The notes: generated from the letters alone by a model not told the origin. Counted from the first letter of the stretch, positions 17,960 to 27,015 are shown. The stretch: 64,000 bases of DNA from Paenilisteria newyorkensis (GCF_000766145.1 NZ_JNFB01000039.1:1-64000); one strand, 5' to 3'. Program-made: numbers and translations.

Positions 17960-18664
17960 ATGTCAGATCAAACGGGGAATCTCACCTTCCAGCAAGGCGT
18001 GAAGGATTGCATTCCAACATTATTAGGTTACATAAGTATCGGTATAGCAGCGGGTGTTGCTGGCATTGCGGCGAATCTGAGTATTTTAGAAGTTACATTG
18101 CTGGCGATTTTTGTCTATGCAGGCGCGGCTCAATTCATTATTTGCGCCATGTTATTAACGAACAGCACCACATTAGCCATCATCGTCACAACATTTATCG
18201 TCAACTTCCGACATTTCCTGCTGGGTGCAACACTGGCACCACATTTTCAGAAAGACTCGATGCCAAAAAATATCGGAATCAGCCTCCTTGTCACAGATGA
18301 ATCCTTTGGCGTAGCAGCGATGAAACTGGCGAAAAAAGAGCCCATTTACGCGTCATGGATGAACGGGTTAAACATAACCGCGTACCTCGTCTGGATTGCA
18401 TCCTGCGCACTCGGAGCTCTGGTCGGTAAACTAATCCCAAATCCAGCCGTATTCGGTCTTGATTTCGCACTCACGGCTATGTTTGTCGCACTATTCGTAT
18501 TCCAACTACAAAGTGTACCAAAATCAAAACTGCGTCACATCTCGTTTCTAATCCTATACATGCTTATTTTCATGATAGGCTTATCCTTCATCGTCTCAAC
18601 AAACGTTGCCGTCGTGCTATCTACACTAATCGTTGCAACTATCGGGGTGGTGACTGATCGATGA
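17960..18664 (+). CDS. azlC: AzlC family branched-chain amino acid exporter, large subunit
   Basis: A hydrophobic 234-residue membrane protein with about six to eight membrane segments. AzlC signatures include FQQGVKDCIPTLLGYISIG at the N-terminus, YAGAAQF (about 55-61) and the NFRHFLLG loop (about 80-87). With AzlD it forms a two-part carrier exporting branched-chain amino acids or toxic analogues such as 4-azaleucine. The ATG at 17960 lies after GGGGCG. The azlD start overlaps its stop. Confidence 0.9.
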   Translation: MSDQTGNLTFQQGVKDCIPTLLGYISIGIAAGVAGIAANLSILEVTLLAIFVYAGAAQFIICAMLLTNSTTLAIIVTTFIVNFRHFLLGATLAPHFQKDSMPKNIGISLLVTDESFGVAAMKLAKKEPIYASWMNGLNITAYLVWIASCALGALVGKLIPNPAVFGLDFALTAMFVALFVFQLQSVPKSKLRHISFLILYMLIFMIGLSFIVSTNVAVVLSTLIVATIGVVTDR

Positions 18665-18984
18665 GCATCAGCTATGGCTTTATTCTCATGCTACTAGGTT
18701 GTTCTCTCGTGACAGCTATCCCGCGAATGCTACCGTTTCTAGTCATGCGCAACATGCAGATTTCCGAGCCCGTTCTCAAATGGCTAAGCTACATTCCGCT
18801 CTGCATTTTCAGCGCGCTCATCATTGAAAGTTTCATGACAAACGGGGCAGAGGGCTTCCAGATTCACTGGCTAGAATTAGTTGCCGTCATCGCAACGCTT
18901 ATTATCTCACTAATCACGCGAAGTCTGCTATGGACAGTTATTTTAGGCGTGGTCATAATGGCGCTATTTCGCCTCATTTTTTGA
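18661..18984 (+). CDS. azlD: AzlD family branched-chain amino acid exporter, small subunit
   Basis: 107 residues with about four membrane segments; the AzlD pattern (AIPRMLPF, then WLSYIPLCIFSALI) is clear. It overlaps azlC by 4 bases in an ATGA arrangement, so both are made in equal amounts. A strong promoter for a tRNA-like RNA starts 30 nt after its stop. Confidence 0.9.
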   Translation: MSISYGFILMLLGCSLVTAIPRMLPFLVMRNMQISEPVLKWLSYIPLCIFSALIIESFMTNGAEGFQIHWLELVAVIATLIISLITRSLLWTVILGVVIMALFRLIF

Positions 18985-19013
18985 CAGTTTTTGATGCAAA
19001 ATACAATAAATCC

Positions 19014-19042
19014 TTGCATTATTTCCAAATCCGTGGTATTAT
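19014..19042 (+). promoter_or_regulatory. Promoter of the tRNA-like RNA
   Basis: TTGCAT at 19014-19019, a 17-nt spacer, TATTAT at 19037-19042 and TG at 19034-19035 (extended -10). No start codon with a ribosome site follows on this strand. Confidence 0.75.
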
Positions 19043-19048
19043 AGATAC

Positions 19049-19238
19049 CGTTGTTAAAATAACATTATCGGTGGCGGAATAGGTAGACGCATTTAGTTGC
19101 AAAGAACTTCGAAGCAAAGCAACATTAATAAAGTACATTTAAACAAGTTAAGATTTAAATATGAGTTTGTGTGGTGCAAATCCACACCCGATGTTCAATA
19201 AAAAGACTAGCGATTTCAACCATCGCTAGTCTTTTTTA
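19049..19238 (+). ncRNA. tRNA-Leu-like structured RNA of unknown function
   Basis: A transcript framed by a strong promoter and a strong terminator, about 190 nt. The segment TGGCGGAATAGGTAGACGC (19072-19090) is a tRNA-Leu D arm (GCG/CGC stem, GG in the loop). GTGTGG and CCACAC (19169-19187) enclose loop TGCAAAT, a T arm with U55 changed to G. The ends AACA...TCGG (19061-19071) and CCGATGTT (19188-19195) close an acceptor-like stem with a 3-nt bulge. Between the arms, where an anticodon arm and variable arm would be, lie about 78 nt with two other hairpins (GTTGC/GCAAC at 19096-19123; ATTTAAA/TTTAAAT at 19137-19160). No CCA. It is either a decayed tRNA-Leu or a dedicated regulatory RNA. Confidence 0.6.
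19202..19237. terminator. Bidirectional terminator
   Basis: AAAGACTAGCGAT and ATCGCTAGTCTTT form a 13-bp perfect stem with a 7-nt loop, with T-runs on both strands. It ends the tRNA-like RNA and the convergent DUF1361 gene, whose stop codon lies inside the stem. Confidence 0.9.
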
Positions 19239-19858
19239 TGAGGAAATTTCAAAAACACAAGGTACACAATTGCTTGAATTACCATAAAACACACAACAAA
19301 GTAACCCATCTCATACGAAAACGCATCGATCATCTGCTGTATAGAATGAAGTGGTTCAGTAAATAGGTAAACAGAATGCAACCTCGCAAAGCGCCCCAAA
19401 TAAATCGCGTATCCAGACAATGCCGAAATCCCCACAAACGTTGCCCAATAAACAAGTGCGCGCGTCGATTTACAACGAATCATCCACTCATCCAACATCC
19501 ATTTGAGCGAAACGAACCCCGTATAAAGCCCGAAACAAACACCCACAGTCAGCGCAGTAAATCGCCCCCAAATATATGGATCACTCGAAAAAACACCGGT
19601 CCCAGCAACATTCACTCGTAACCCCTCCAAATGAAAGAAATCGGTCAACAAATACGGCGCATTCGGAAAGAACAGCAACCATAAAAAAGCAACCGGCCAA
19701 AATAGATAAGCTTTACGCTGTTTCCCATAAACAAAAGCTGCCAATTCAAGCGGAATATACGCCAATGATACATTCAAAATCATAAAGTAATACCCGTCCA
19801 CAATAAACATAATATACAATAAGTATATCACAAAGAAAGCTCTACACCATTTCATCAT
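19226..19858 (-). CDS. DUF1361 family membrane protein
   Basis: 210 residues with about six hydrophobic segments and the family signature FFPNAPYLLTDFFHL near 63-77. No function is known for the family. The ATG at 19858 follows GAGGAGG at a slightly long distance. The stop codon sits in the terminator stem shared with the opposite-strand RNA. Confidence 0.75.
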   Translation of the reverse strand: MMKWCRAFFVIYLLYIMFIVDGYYFMILNVSLAYIPLELAAFVYGKQRKAYLFWPVAFLWLLFFPNAPYLLTDFFHLEGLRVNVAGTGVFSSDPYIWGRFTALTVGVCFGLYTGFVSLKWMLDEWMIRCKSTRALVYWATFVGISALSGYAIYLGRFARLHSVYLFTEPLHSIQQMIDAFSYEMGYFVVCFMVIQAIVYLVFLKFPHKKD

Positions 19859-19964
19859 ACAAAGTCATTCCTCCTCTACATAGCTTACCAATCCGAGCAG
19901 TCCAAAAACATCGATGTGCATGACAAAACAGGTTTTTGACGTGACAAAATTGTAATATAAGCAT

Positions 19965-19999
19965 AAAAAAGAACGGTAGCAATAGAAAAACCACCGTTC
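19965..19999 (-). terminator. Terminator of the gene at 20007
   Basis: GAACGGT (19971-19977) pairs with ACCGTTC (19993-19999); on the minus strand six T's follow at 19970-19965. Confidence 0.75.
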
Positions 20000-20006
20000 G
20001 TAATTA

Positions 20007-20471
20007 TTATACCGTTAATGAAACCAAAAGGATATCTTTTTTCAAGATATCTAAAAATGGTAATTTCACGCGTGTATCCAAGCAATAAGCATTATATAGA
20101 ACTGGTTTTAAAGCCGTTTTTGTGTTGTCAATCGTACCGATAAAGCGATTAATTTCTTGATACAGTGTCTCAGGATGTTTCAACGAGGCGATTTTTGCAT
20201 CAATTCGATTCTGACTGACATTCACATTCGAAACTTTAATAGCCTCATCAAAATCGTCATTAATCGATTCACGAGTCAACTCGACCTGCGTATAGCCATT
20301 GTCCGCCCAATCAATCTCAAGAATGTGACAATCGTCCAAAATCAAGAAATCACCAGTCCAAAGCTTGCCGTCTATTTCCACGACCATCCGAGTGTTGGCA
20401 AAAAGCTCCTTGTTACCATATTTCTTCAAAACATAGTCAAACATTTGTAAATGCGCGATATCATTTGTCAT
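20007..20471 (-). CDS. Hypothetical protein
   Basis: 154-residue acidic soluble protein that I do not recognise. The first half looks like beta strands (MVVEIDGKLWTGDFLILDD), the second half helical. No signal peptide or membrane segment. The ATG at 20471 is 7 to 8 nt after AAGGAG, and a good terminator follows, so it is a real single-gene unit. Confidence 0.7.
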   Translation of the reverse strand: MTNDIAHLQMFDYVLKKYGNKELFANTRMVVEIDGKLWTGDFLILDDCHILEIDWADNGYTQVELTRESINDDFDEAIKVSNVNVSQNRIDAKIASLKHPETLYQEINRFIGTIDNTKTALKPVLYNAYCLDTRVKLPFLDILKKDILLVSLTV

Positions 20472-20634
20472 GTTAACATCTCCTTCATGCCTCTATTTTA
20501 ACATGTTGTGATTATGTGAACAAGTGTTAAAAGTGCTAAATAACGCAAAAAAAAACGAAATCAGCGAGTAGCATATTTGGGAATTCTAGAATGACTCATG
20601 TATAATGGAATTATATGAGAAGAGGAGGGGTACG

Positions 20635-21558
20635 ATGCATACAGAAGTGAAGGTAGAAACGCATGACCAATTATCGTTACACGTACATATTTGGGAGAAA
20701 GTCGCAGAACCAATCGGCATTGTGCAAATTATTCATGGCATGGCAGAGCACGGTGCGAGATATAGCCAGTTCGCGGAATATTTAAACACACAAGGATTTA
20801 TCGTGATTGCCGATGATCATCGCGGCTTTGGTAAGAGTGCGGAGGATGCTACGAAACTTGGACATCTCCCTTTTCCAGACGGATTTGAGGCGATGGTGGC
20901 GGACGAAGAAGTAGTGGCGACCTTTATCAAAGCACGTTACCCGAATCTTCCGCATCTTCTTTTTGGCCACAGCATGGGGAGTTTTGTCACGCGTGTGTTG
21001 ATTACGAGATATAACGTGGACGCAGCGATTTTGGCAGGAAGCGGCTTGCAACCAGACCCACTTTTGAAATCAGGGTTGTTCTATGCCAAACTACGCGCAC
21101 AAAAAAATGACACCAAACGTAGCAAAATCCTGCATAAATTATCATTTTACGGCTTCAATCGTGAATTTATCGCGGAAAAGCACCCATTTAGCTGGCTTTC
21201 TCGGGATAAGGCGGTGCATGAAGAATACATGGAGGATCCGTTTGGCGGGCAGGTTGTCGGCTCACTCGGCTTCTACCATAGTTTGCTTCGAGGTGTCGAG
21301 CAGTCGCAAAATCCGGAAACAATCTTGAAAACGCCAAAAAACCTCCCATTACTGCTTATTTCAGGAAGCAAAGATCCAGTTGGACACCTTGGCAAAGATG
21401 TGCCGAAATTAGCCGTGAAATTTGAAAAAGCAGGGGTGCAAGATGTGACGTTAAAAATATACGAAGACGCGCGTCATGAGCTGACAAATGAGATTAATAA
21501 AGAGCAGGTTTTTGAAGATGTCGCTTCTTGGTATAAAAAATATGTAGCGACTAAATAA
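20635..21558 (+). CDS. Alpha/beta hydrolase, lysophospholipase/monoacylglycerol lipase type
   Basis: 307 residues with the serine hydrolase core: IIHGMAEH near 35-42 (oxyanion loop), DDHRGFGKS, nucleophile elbow GHSMG near 110-114, SGSKDPVG (acid) and DARHEL (histidine) at the C-terminus. This fold (Hydrolase_4) includes monoglyceride lipases and lysophospholipases; the natural substrate is not known. An upstream ATG at 20605 is in frame, but AGGAGGGG at 20621-20629 places the start at 20635 (MHTEVKVET). Confidence 0.85.
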   Translation: MHTEVKVETHDQLSLHVHIWEKVAEPIGIVQIIHGMAEHGARYSQFAEYLNTQGFIVIADDHRGFGKSAEDATKLGHLPFPDGFEAMVADEEVVATFIKARYPNLPHLLFGHSMGSFVTRVLITRYNVDAAILAGSGLQPDPLLKSGLFYAKLRAQKNDTKRSKILHKLSFYGFNREFIAEKHPFSWLSRDKAVHEEYMEDPFGGQVVGSLGFYHSLLRGVEQSQNPETILKTPKNLPLLLISGSKDPVGHLGKDVPKLAVKFEKAGVQDVTLKIYEDARHELTNEINKEQVFEDVASWYKKYVATK

Positions 21559-21563
21559 TAGCA

Positions 21564-21609
21564 AAAACAGCAAATCAACTCGTTTAAAGAGTTATCGATT
21601 TGCTGTTTT
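21564..21609. terminator. Bidirectional terminator between hydrolase gene and proA
   Basis: AAAACAGCAAATC and GATTTGCTGTTTT form the outer stem, with an inner AACTC/GAGTT pairing; A/T runs on both sides. Confidence 0.85.
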
Positions 21610-21616
21610 ATTTATC

Positions 21617-22864
21617 TTATTCGCGTATTTGGCCTTCACCGTAAATGATGTATTTCGTCGATGTCAACTCGTTTAAGCCCATTGGACCGCGAGCGTGTAG
21701 TTTTTGAGTGCTGATGCCAATTTCTGCGCCGAAGCCGAATTCGAAACCGTCTGTGAATCGCGTGGAGGCATTGACGTAAACCGCCGCGGCATCGACTTGC
21801 TGCAAGAATTTTTGACTTGTGAAGTAGTTATCTGTAACGATAGCTTCGGAATGCTTGGTTCCATACTTGTTAATGTGAGCAATTGCAGCATCTACGTTTG
21901 GCACCACTTTAATCGCTAAAATATAATCCGCATATTCCGTTTCCCAGTCAAGTTCAGTCGCTGGAATCACATCAGAAATGATGCTTGCGACTGCTTCATC
22001 GCCACGAATCTCAACATTTTCTGCACGGAGTCGGGAAACGATTGTTGGCAGAAAATCACGGGCAACAGCTTCATGAATCAAGAGCGTTTCGGCAGCGTTG
22101 CAAACAGAAGGGCGGCTGGCTTTGGCGTTAACGATGATTTTCGTCGCCATTTCTTGCTGGGCCGCGCTATCAATATACACGTGACAATTACCCGTCCCGG
22201 TTTCGATAACAGGGACCGTTGCATTCTCAAGGACAGCTTGGATTAACCGAGCGCTACCACGTGGAATCAGAACATCGAGATAGGCGTTTAGCTTCATGAG
22301 CTGTTGCGCGGTGTCTCGTGATGTGTCTTCCACAATTTGCACAGCATCCGCAGGGAATCCAGAGCTAGCCAGCGAATCGCGAATCACGCGTACGAGGGCA
22401 AGATTGGAATGGAAAGCCTCACTTCCGCCGCGAAGAATGGTCGCGTTTCCTGTTTTGAAGCAAAGAACTGCTGCATCCACTGTAACGTTTGGCCGTGATT
22501 CGTAAATGATGCCAATCACGCCAAGCGGTACGCGTTGTTTCCCGATAGTTAATTCGGCTTCGTTTTTCCACATATGCATGACTTCGCCGATAGGATCAGC
22601 GAGTGCCGCGACTTGTTTCACACCTTCCGCGATGTCTACAATGCGTTCTGGCGTTAAGCGCAACCGATCAAGCATGGCGTCCCGGATACCATTGTCCGAT
22701 GCGGCAGCTAAATCTTTCTCGTTAGCCGCTAAAATAGTAGCAGTATTCGCGACTAAAGACACGGCAAGCGATTGCAAGGCCTCATTTTTCGCCTTCGTTT
22801 TTGCTTGTGCGAGTATCAATGCCGTTGCCTTCGCTTGTTTCCCTTTTAGAATGAGTTCAGTCAT
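21617..22864 (-). CDS. proA: Gamma-glutamyl phosphate reductase
   Basis: Second enzyme of proline synthesis from glutamate: NADPH-dependent reduction of glutamyl-5-phosphate to the semialdehyde. The 415-residue aldehyde dehydrogenase-like protein has the catalytic cysteine in [10 protein letters not shown] (near 256), the [14 protein letters not shown] segment and the [17 protein letters not shown] signature at the C-terminus. Its ATG overlaps the proB stop (ATGA), so the pair is coupled. Confidence 0.96.
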   Translation of the reverse strand: MTELILKGKQAKATALILAQAKTKAKNEALQSLAVSLVANTATILAANEKDLAAASDNGIRDAMLDRLRLTPERIVDIAEGVKQVAALADPIGEVMHMWKNEAELTIGKQRVPLGVIGIIYESRPNVTVDAAVLCFKTGNATILRGGSEAFHSNLALVRVIRDSLASSGFPADAVQIVEDTSRDTAQQLMKLNAYLDVLIPRGSARLIQAVLENATVPVIETGTGNCHVYIDSAAQQEMATKIIVNAKASRPSVCNAAETLLIHEAVARDFLPTIVSRLRAENVEIRGDEAVASIISDVIPATELDWETEYADYILAIKVVPNVDAAIAHINKYGTKHSEAIVTDNYFTSQKFLQQVDAAAVYVNASTRFTDGFEFGFGAEIGISTQKLHARGPMGLNELTSTKYIIYGEGQIRE

Positions 22865-23688
22865 CGTTTCGTTTCCCCCTTCACGAGATCCTTCGTAGCA
22901 AATAAAGTTCCCACTGGATCGCCATTCATAATATCAAAAATAGTACCCGGATTATTCCCGTTTGTTAGCACCATTTTCCCACCGTTTTTCAAAACTCTTT
23001 CAGCAGCGGCGAGCTTAGTCAACATACCACCAGTGCCAAATTCGGAGCCCTTTCCACCAGCTAAGGCTTGTAGTTCCGGCGTGATTTGGTTGATTTCGGT
23101 AAACATGGTCGAGTCGGGATTTTCATTCGGATTACTATCATAAAAACCGTCAATATCCGACAACATAATCAGTAAATCGGCTTGAATAACCTCGGCCACA
23201 ATCGCAGACAATCGGTCGTTATCGCCGAATTTTGTAAGGTGCTCAATCTCTTCAATCGCAACCGTATCATTTTCATTGACGATAGGCACGATTTCGTTTT
23301 CGAGTAACTTATTGAATGTATTAATCACGTTTTTGCGGCTGACAGGATAATCGATGACATCACGAGTCAGCAGAACTTGCCCAACCGTATGCCCATATTC
23401 ACCGAAAAACTTACTATAAATATGCATCAGTTCACTTTGCCCGACCGCTGCAATCGCTTGCTGTTCAGGAATCGTAGTAGGGCGTGTGGCTAATTGCAGT
23501 TTATGACAGCCAACGCCGATCGCGCCAGAAGAAACGAGCACGACTTCCTTCCCTTCATTAGAAAGGTCGCTGAGAACCATCGCTAATTTTTCAATAGTTC
23601 GTAAATTTATATTGCCATTTGGATACATGAGCGTACTAGTTCCAACTTTAATGACAATTCGCTTGCAGTTCTTTAAAGATGTACGCAT
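22861..23688 (-). CDS. proB: Glutamate 5-kinase, short form without PUA domain
   Basis: First enzyme of proline synthesis, phosphorylating glutamate. An amino acid kinase fold is visible: IVIKVGTST at the N-terminus, VSSGAIGVG (about 47-55), FGDNDRLSA and GSEFGTGGM. At 275 residues it ends after the kinase domain, without the PUA domain found in E. coli ProB. A longer open frame reaches 23769, but AAGGAG upstream of the ATG at 23688 fixes the start ([10 protein letters not shown]). Feedback by proline is normal for the family. Confidence 0.95.
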   Translation of the reverse strand: MRTSLKNCKRIVIKVGTSTLMYPNGNINLRTIEKLAMVLSDLSNEGKEVVLVSSGAIGVGCHKLQLATRPTTIPEQQAIAAVGQSELMHIYSKFFGEYGHTVGQVLLTRDVIDYPVSRKNVINTFNKLLENEIVPIVNENDTVAIEEIEHLTKFGDNDRLSAIVAEVIQADLLIMLSDIDGFYDSNPNENPDSTMFTEINQITPELQALAGGKGSEFGTGGMLTKLAAAERVLKNGGKMVLTNGNNPGTIFDIMNGDPVGTLFATKDLVKGETKR

Positions 23689-23749
23689 AGAACGAGTCTC
23701 CTTTTTAAGTCGAATTATATTCCATTCATTGTACACTATTTCGGCGCAC

Positions 23750-23781
23750 AAAAAAACCCATTCTATCAAAAAAAGATAGAA
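23750..23781 (-). terminator. Terminator of the prsW-like gene
   Basis: TTCTATC (23761-23767) and GATAGAA (23775-23781) form a stem with a seven-base loop; on the minus strand TGGG and seven T's follow. It separates the prsW-like gene from proB downstream. Confidence 0.7.
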
Positions 23782-23793
23782 CAGGTCGCAAAT

Positions 23794-24984
23794 TTACGCT
23801 TTTGCAGGCTTTTTACCTGAGATTTGGCGTAAACCTTTATTGATAAGCGAGAAGATAACAACCCAAACAACAACGATAAGTAAAATTTGTTTGAATGCAA
23901 TCTGTGGTAGCGGATTCCAAGGACAATCCCAAAGGAAATGAAGACCAATCGGGATAATGAATAGGCTAAGGAATCTGCCCGTGAAGATATGGCGTATTTG
24001 GAGCTTCGGATCGGAGCCTTTTGCAATCATAAGTGCGGCACCAGAAATGGCTGCCCAGACCACATGTCCACCGATAGACTGCCAACCACGAGAGAAAATA
24101 ATGCTTAACATCGTATCGCCGGCAAATTGGAGATTTTTAAATACCGCTGCGGCTTCGATACTGTAATTAAACGCATAACCGAGAGATTCAAAGGCCGCAA
24201 AACCTGCCCCAACAGCAGCCCCGATAAGTAAACCATTCAAAATATATTTTGGCTTCAGTGCCACAATAAAGAGGGCGACGATGACCATTTTACCCGTCTC
24301 TTCAATGATTCCGACCAAGAATGCGTTAAAATAGTTCAGTTTTCCAACAGGGATTAAATCGTATAGAATCAGCGTGGCAACGAGTGCCGCGACACCACCG
24401 ATAAAAAACATTTTCAAAACATCGAAGAAACTAATATTCCGCGGCGCATTGATTTCAAAAAATAGCACAAGCACTGAAAACGGCATCGTAAATGACCCAA
24501 TAACCATCAAGCCAGGAATCGTATTCGAATTAGAAAAAATATAAGTACAAGCGAGCAATAAGAAATATGTGATAGCTAGCGCGAAAAATACACGAGAGAA
24601 CAGGAACGGTCTCGTCCACGAAGATGCAATATCTCCCTCTTTCGGCGTTGTGTAAGTGGTACCTGCGATAAAGACTTTCTCACTATCTGACTTAGGATGC
24701 TTTTTAAACACATCCGCAAAAATATCGCCTAAACCTAAATGTTGTACCCCATTTTTTTCGTGTGGGTGGTGATTGACATCTTTCTTAGGGCCTTTTGGAG
24801 CGTCATGCGGTTCGTGAATAGTATGGAAAATCGGGCTATCCTTTAAAAGCAGCCATTCTCCGCTTTCCTCTTGCTTCACTCGCGTTTCGGCAGTTAATTC
24901 CTTTCTTTTGTATAGTGTTCTGAGTTCGTAATCTGTTAATGGACCAATTGTCTTGTCATTTTTTTGAAAATACCAATGAGACAA
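23794..24984 (-). CDS. GYF_2-PrsW fusion: PrsW-like intramembrane protease homologue
   Basis: 396 residues in three parts. Residues 1-50 match a GYF_2 domain (WYFQKNDKTIGPLTDYELRTL), a possible protein-interaction module. Residues 50-110 are a polar, histidine-rich linker. The rest has about eight membrane segments with PrsW protease motifs: GIIEETGK with the EE pair (about 237), GAGFAAFESLGY, a GGHVVW segment and HFLWDCPW near the end. PrsW of B. subtilis cleaves an anti-sigma factor. The metal-ligand motifs look intact, so activity is plausible; the target is unknown. It is a single gene with its own terminator. Confidence 0.8.
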   Translation of the reverse strand: MSHWYFQKNDKTIGPLTDYELRTLYKRKELTAETRVKQEESGEWLLLKDSPIFHTIHEPHDAPKGPKKDVNHHPHEKNGVQHLGLGDIFADVFKKHPKSDSEKVFIAGTTYTTPKEGDIASSWTRPFLFSRVFFALAITYFLLLACTYIFSNSNTIPGLMVIGSFTMPFSVLVLFFEINAPRNISFFDVLKMFFIGGVAALVATLILYDLIPVGKLNYFNAFLVGIIEETGKMVIVALFIVALKPKYILNGLLIGAAVGAGFAAFESLGYAFNYSIEAAAVFKNLQFAGDTMLSIIFSRGWQSIGGHVVWAAISGAALMIAKGSDPKLQIRHIFTGRFLSLFIIPIGLHFLWDCPWNPLPQIAFKQILLIVVVWVVIFSLINKGLRQISGKKPAKA

Positions 24985-25080
24985 ATGGATCGCCTCCCTT
25001 ATTTATATTTATATTTATAGTCTTTACCTATTTCCACAAAAAGAATAGGTTGAAACTTAATATATATAGAAAAAGCGATT

Positions 25081-25494
25081 TTAGTTGCCCTTGCGAAGTT
25101 CGGTATTGAGGCTTTGCGCCTGATTTAACAGAAATATAATTGTATCGTCAATAAACTTAACAACTTCAGGGCGAATGGGTTTCGCATCGAGCCGCATATT
25201 TTCTTCAAAACGGAGGTCTTGCCTTATTTGTTCTAATGTTTTCGCGATATCAGGATGTTTTTCTATCTCGCTTGGCTTATAGTCAGAATCATTTTTTTGA
25301 CCGATCAGATAATCAACAGAAACATCAAATAGCATAGAAATATGGCGTAACATCTCAATGTCGGGCTCTCTGATGCCGTACTCCCAGTTACCGTATGTAG
25401 ATACCGCGTTAAGACCGAGTCGTCTTGCCGTCTCTGCTTTCGTCCAACCTTTCTGTTCTCTTAAAATAGTTAATCGATGACTTAGTTTTGGCAT
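25081..25494 (-). CDS. XRE-family transcriptional regulator (phage repressor type)
   Basis: 137 residues. An HTH_3 domain spans about 5-63 (LREQKGWTKAETARRLGL, then DYLIGQK), followed by a helical tail likely used for dimerisation. The layout resembles a CI/ImmR-type repressor without a peptidase domain. It faces a small XRE gene across a 149-nt gap holding both promoters. No phage structural genes are nearby, so it may be a relic or a domesticated switch. Confidence 0.8.
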   Translation of the reverse strand: MPKLSHRLTILREQKGWTKAETARRLGLNAVSTYGNWEYGIREPDIEMLRHISMLFDVSVDYLIGQKNDSDYKPSEIEKHPDIAKTLEQIRQDLRFEENMRLDAKPIRPEVVKFIDDTIIFLLNQAQSLNTELRKGN

Positions 25495-25516
25495 TTAATC
25501 ACTCCTTTTAGAAGAT

Positions 25517-25603
25517 ATTATATCACAACTTACACAATACAGCTATTTTATTACACGTAATGACTTGTATCGATTTGACAGTAACTATTAGAGTTGATAT
25601 TAT
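25517..25603. promoter_or_regulatory. Divergent promoter region with ATTAC-N2-GTAAT dyad
   Basis: Rightward: TTGACA 25575-25580, 17-nt spacer, TATTAT 25598-25603. Leftward: TATAAT (25522-25517 on the minus strand) with an extended TG. Between them ATTACACGTAAT (25550-25561) is an inverted repeat that could be an operator for one of the two regulators. Confidence 0.6.
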
Positions 25604-25643
25604 GGTTTTATAAACACAAATTGAGTAGAATGGAGAGATACAC

Positions 25644-25859
25644 ATGAAAGCAACTGCAGACAAGAAAATCAATTGGGCGAAAGTGAGAAAGAGAAGAGAA
25701 TCTTTAGGCATTTCGCAAGCGTTTATTTCAAGAAAAATGGGATATAAATACAGTAGCGGTTACTCCAACCTGGAGAAAGGGATGGTACGATTAACGGCAG
25801 AAAAAGCAGCGGTTCTGGCAGAAATTTTGCGTTGTAAACAAGAAGATTTTTTCAAATAA
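25644..25859 (+). CDS. Small XRE-family DNA-binding protein (Cro-like)
   Basis: 71 residues, nearly all helix-turn-helix: KVRKRRESLGISQAFISRKMGY with a second part LTAEKAAVLAEILRCKQEDFF. It is divergent from the larger XRE regulator, the arrangement of a CI/Cro pair. The ATG at 25644 follows GGAGAG, and a terminator follows 11 nt after the stop. Confidence 0.75.
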   Translation: MKATADKKINWAKVRKRRESLGISQAFISRKMGYKYSSGYSNLEKGMVRLTAEKAAVLAEILRCKQEDFFK

Positions 25860-25870
25860 ATCCCTTCAAA

Positions 25871-25894
25871 ACGTGGCGATATGTCACGTTTTTT
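25871..25894 (+). terminator. Terminator after the small XRE gene
   Basis: ACGTGGC (25871-25877) pairs with GTCACGT (25883-25889) with one wobble, followed by T's. The next 150 nt up to the ysoA-like gene contain no supported gene. Confidence 0.7.
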
Positions 25895-26046
25895 GTGTGT
25901 CAATAGAAATAAAACAAAAAAAGAATATCAACTAGACGGGAAATCGTGTAAAATGGAATCAAATGGAGACGTGCGCGTGAAAGATACAAAGCTTACAGGT
26001 TGCGCGTCATTAAAAATGGACTTATTCTGTGAGGAGTTTTTTGGCG

Positions 26047-27000
26047 ATGAAGGGATCAGATATTATTTTTCCTACTATTGTAGAGATGTTTTTAAAAGGT
26101 GGCATCACGATTCTTGGCGAAGAAGAGGAATATGTAGTGCAGAAATTTTTGGAACAAGCCTATGTGGAGCAGCCGTGTAATGAGGCGGTTGTTTATGCAT
26201 TAATTAAATTTTACAATGCGAAACAGATGTTTGAGGAAGCGAGAGAAGTTGGACAGGCTTTCTTGATGATGGATGGCTACAACAAGGCAATATTAGGTGA
26301 GCTATCGGCTACATTCTTATCGCTGAACGAGATGGATACGTATTTCAGTTTGGTGAAGCAACATCTGGATAAAGAATCGCAGCTGGACACTATCGAAACG
26401 AGTGGCGCTGAGGAAGCGAGTAATGTAATTCCATTTCCGAAAAAAATCAAGCCGAGACGGAGTGTCACGAATTTTCTAGAATGGGGTACGGCGGAGCAAT
26501 TGGAATTTTTGCAACAGGCAAGATTTCATGATGTTGAGCCTTACTTAGAGCCATTCGCTTTATTCTTAAAAGATGCAACGACCTCTCCATTCGTGAAATC
26601 GATGATATTTGAGCTTTTACAAGAAAAGAAAGTGGATGCCGTTTTCTTAGTGAAGAAGGTGGGCATGGAGGAACAGGTGAATCCTAGTAAAATTCCGCTT
26701 TTGACTAGTGATCCGTTTATAGAAGAATTGATTGAAAAATTAACAAGGCGATGGGAACATACAAATCCGAGTCTTTTAGAACAGTTGTTAGTCATTGTGC
26801 AACAACACGTATTTGTCATGTATCCATTCCGGTTTCCATCTGAGAATACTGAGCTTTGGAGTGAGGCGTACAGCAAGTGGTTATCGCAAATGTACGGCGA
26901 AATCTGGCGAGATAATGCGGATTTAAGCCATGAAGAACTAATGGAAGCAACTCAGTTTATCGAGAAAATGGAGCAGGCACAGCAAAATTATCTGCTTTAA
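26047..27000 (+). CDS. ysoA: YsoA-like TPR-type helical protein
   Basis: 317-residue soluble helical protein. Its N-terminal half has TPR-like helix pairs (NEAVVYALIKFYNAKQMFEEA, then a second pair), then a polar linker with VIPFPKK and a long helical C-terminal domain. The position before tig matches B. subtilis ysoA, a TPR protein of unknown role. Frames reach back to a GTG at 26029, but GAGGAG at 26031-26036 fits an ATG at 26047 (TTG at 26041 is possible). Identification rests mostly on gene order. Confidence 0.7.
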   Translation: MKGSDIIFPTIVEMFLKGGITILGEEEEYVVQKFLEQAYVEQPCNEAVVYALIKFYNAKQMFEEAREVGQAFLMMDGYNKAILGELSATFLSLNEMDTYFSLVKQHLDKESQLDTIETSGAEEASNVIPFPKKIKPRRSVTNFLEWGTAEQLEFLQQARFHDVEPYLEPFALFLKDATTSPFVKSMIFELLQEKKVDAVFLVKKVGMEEQVNPSKIPLLTSDPFIEELIEKLTRRWEHTNPSLLEQLLVIVQQHVFVMYPFRFPSENTELWSEAYSKWLSQMYGEIWRDNADLSHEELMEATQFIEKMEQAQQNYLL

Positions 27001-27015
27001 CCAGAGGATTGTAGT

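Noticed and set aside
19049-19238. tRNA-like RNA as tmRNA, T-box or a normal tRNA-Leu with intron
   Set aside because: No tmRNA 5' end or tag frame, no T-box sequence, no anticodon stem, and the insert is far too short for a group I intron.
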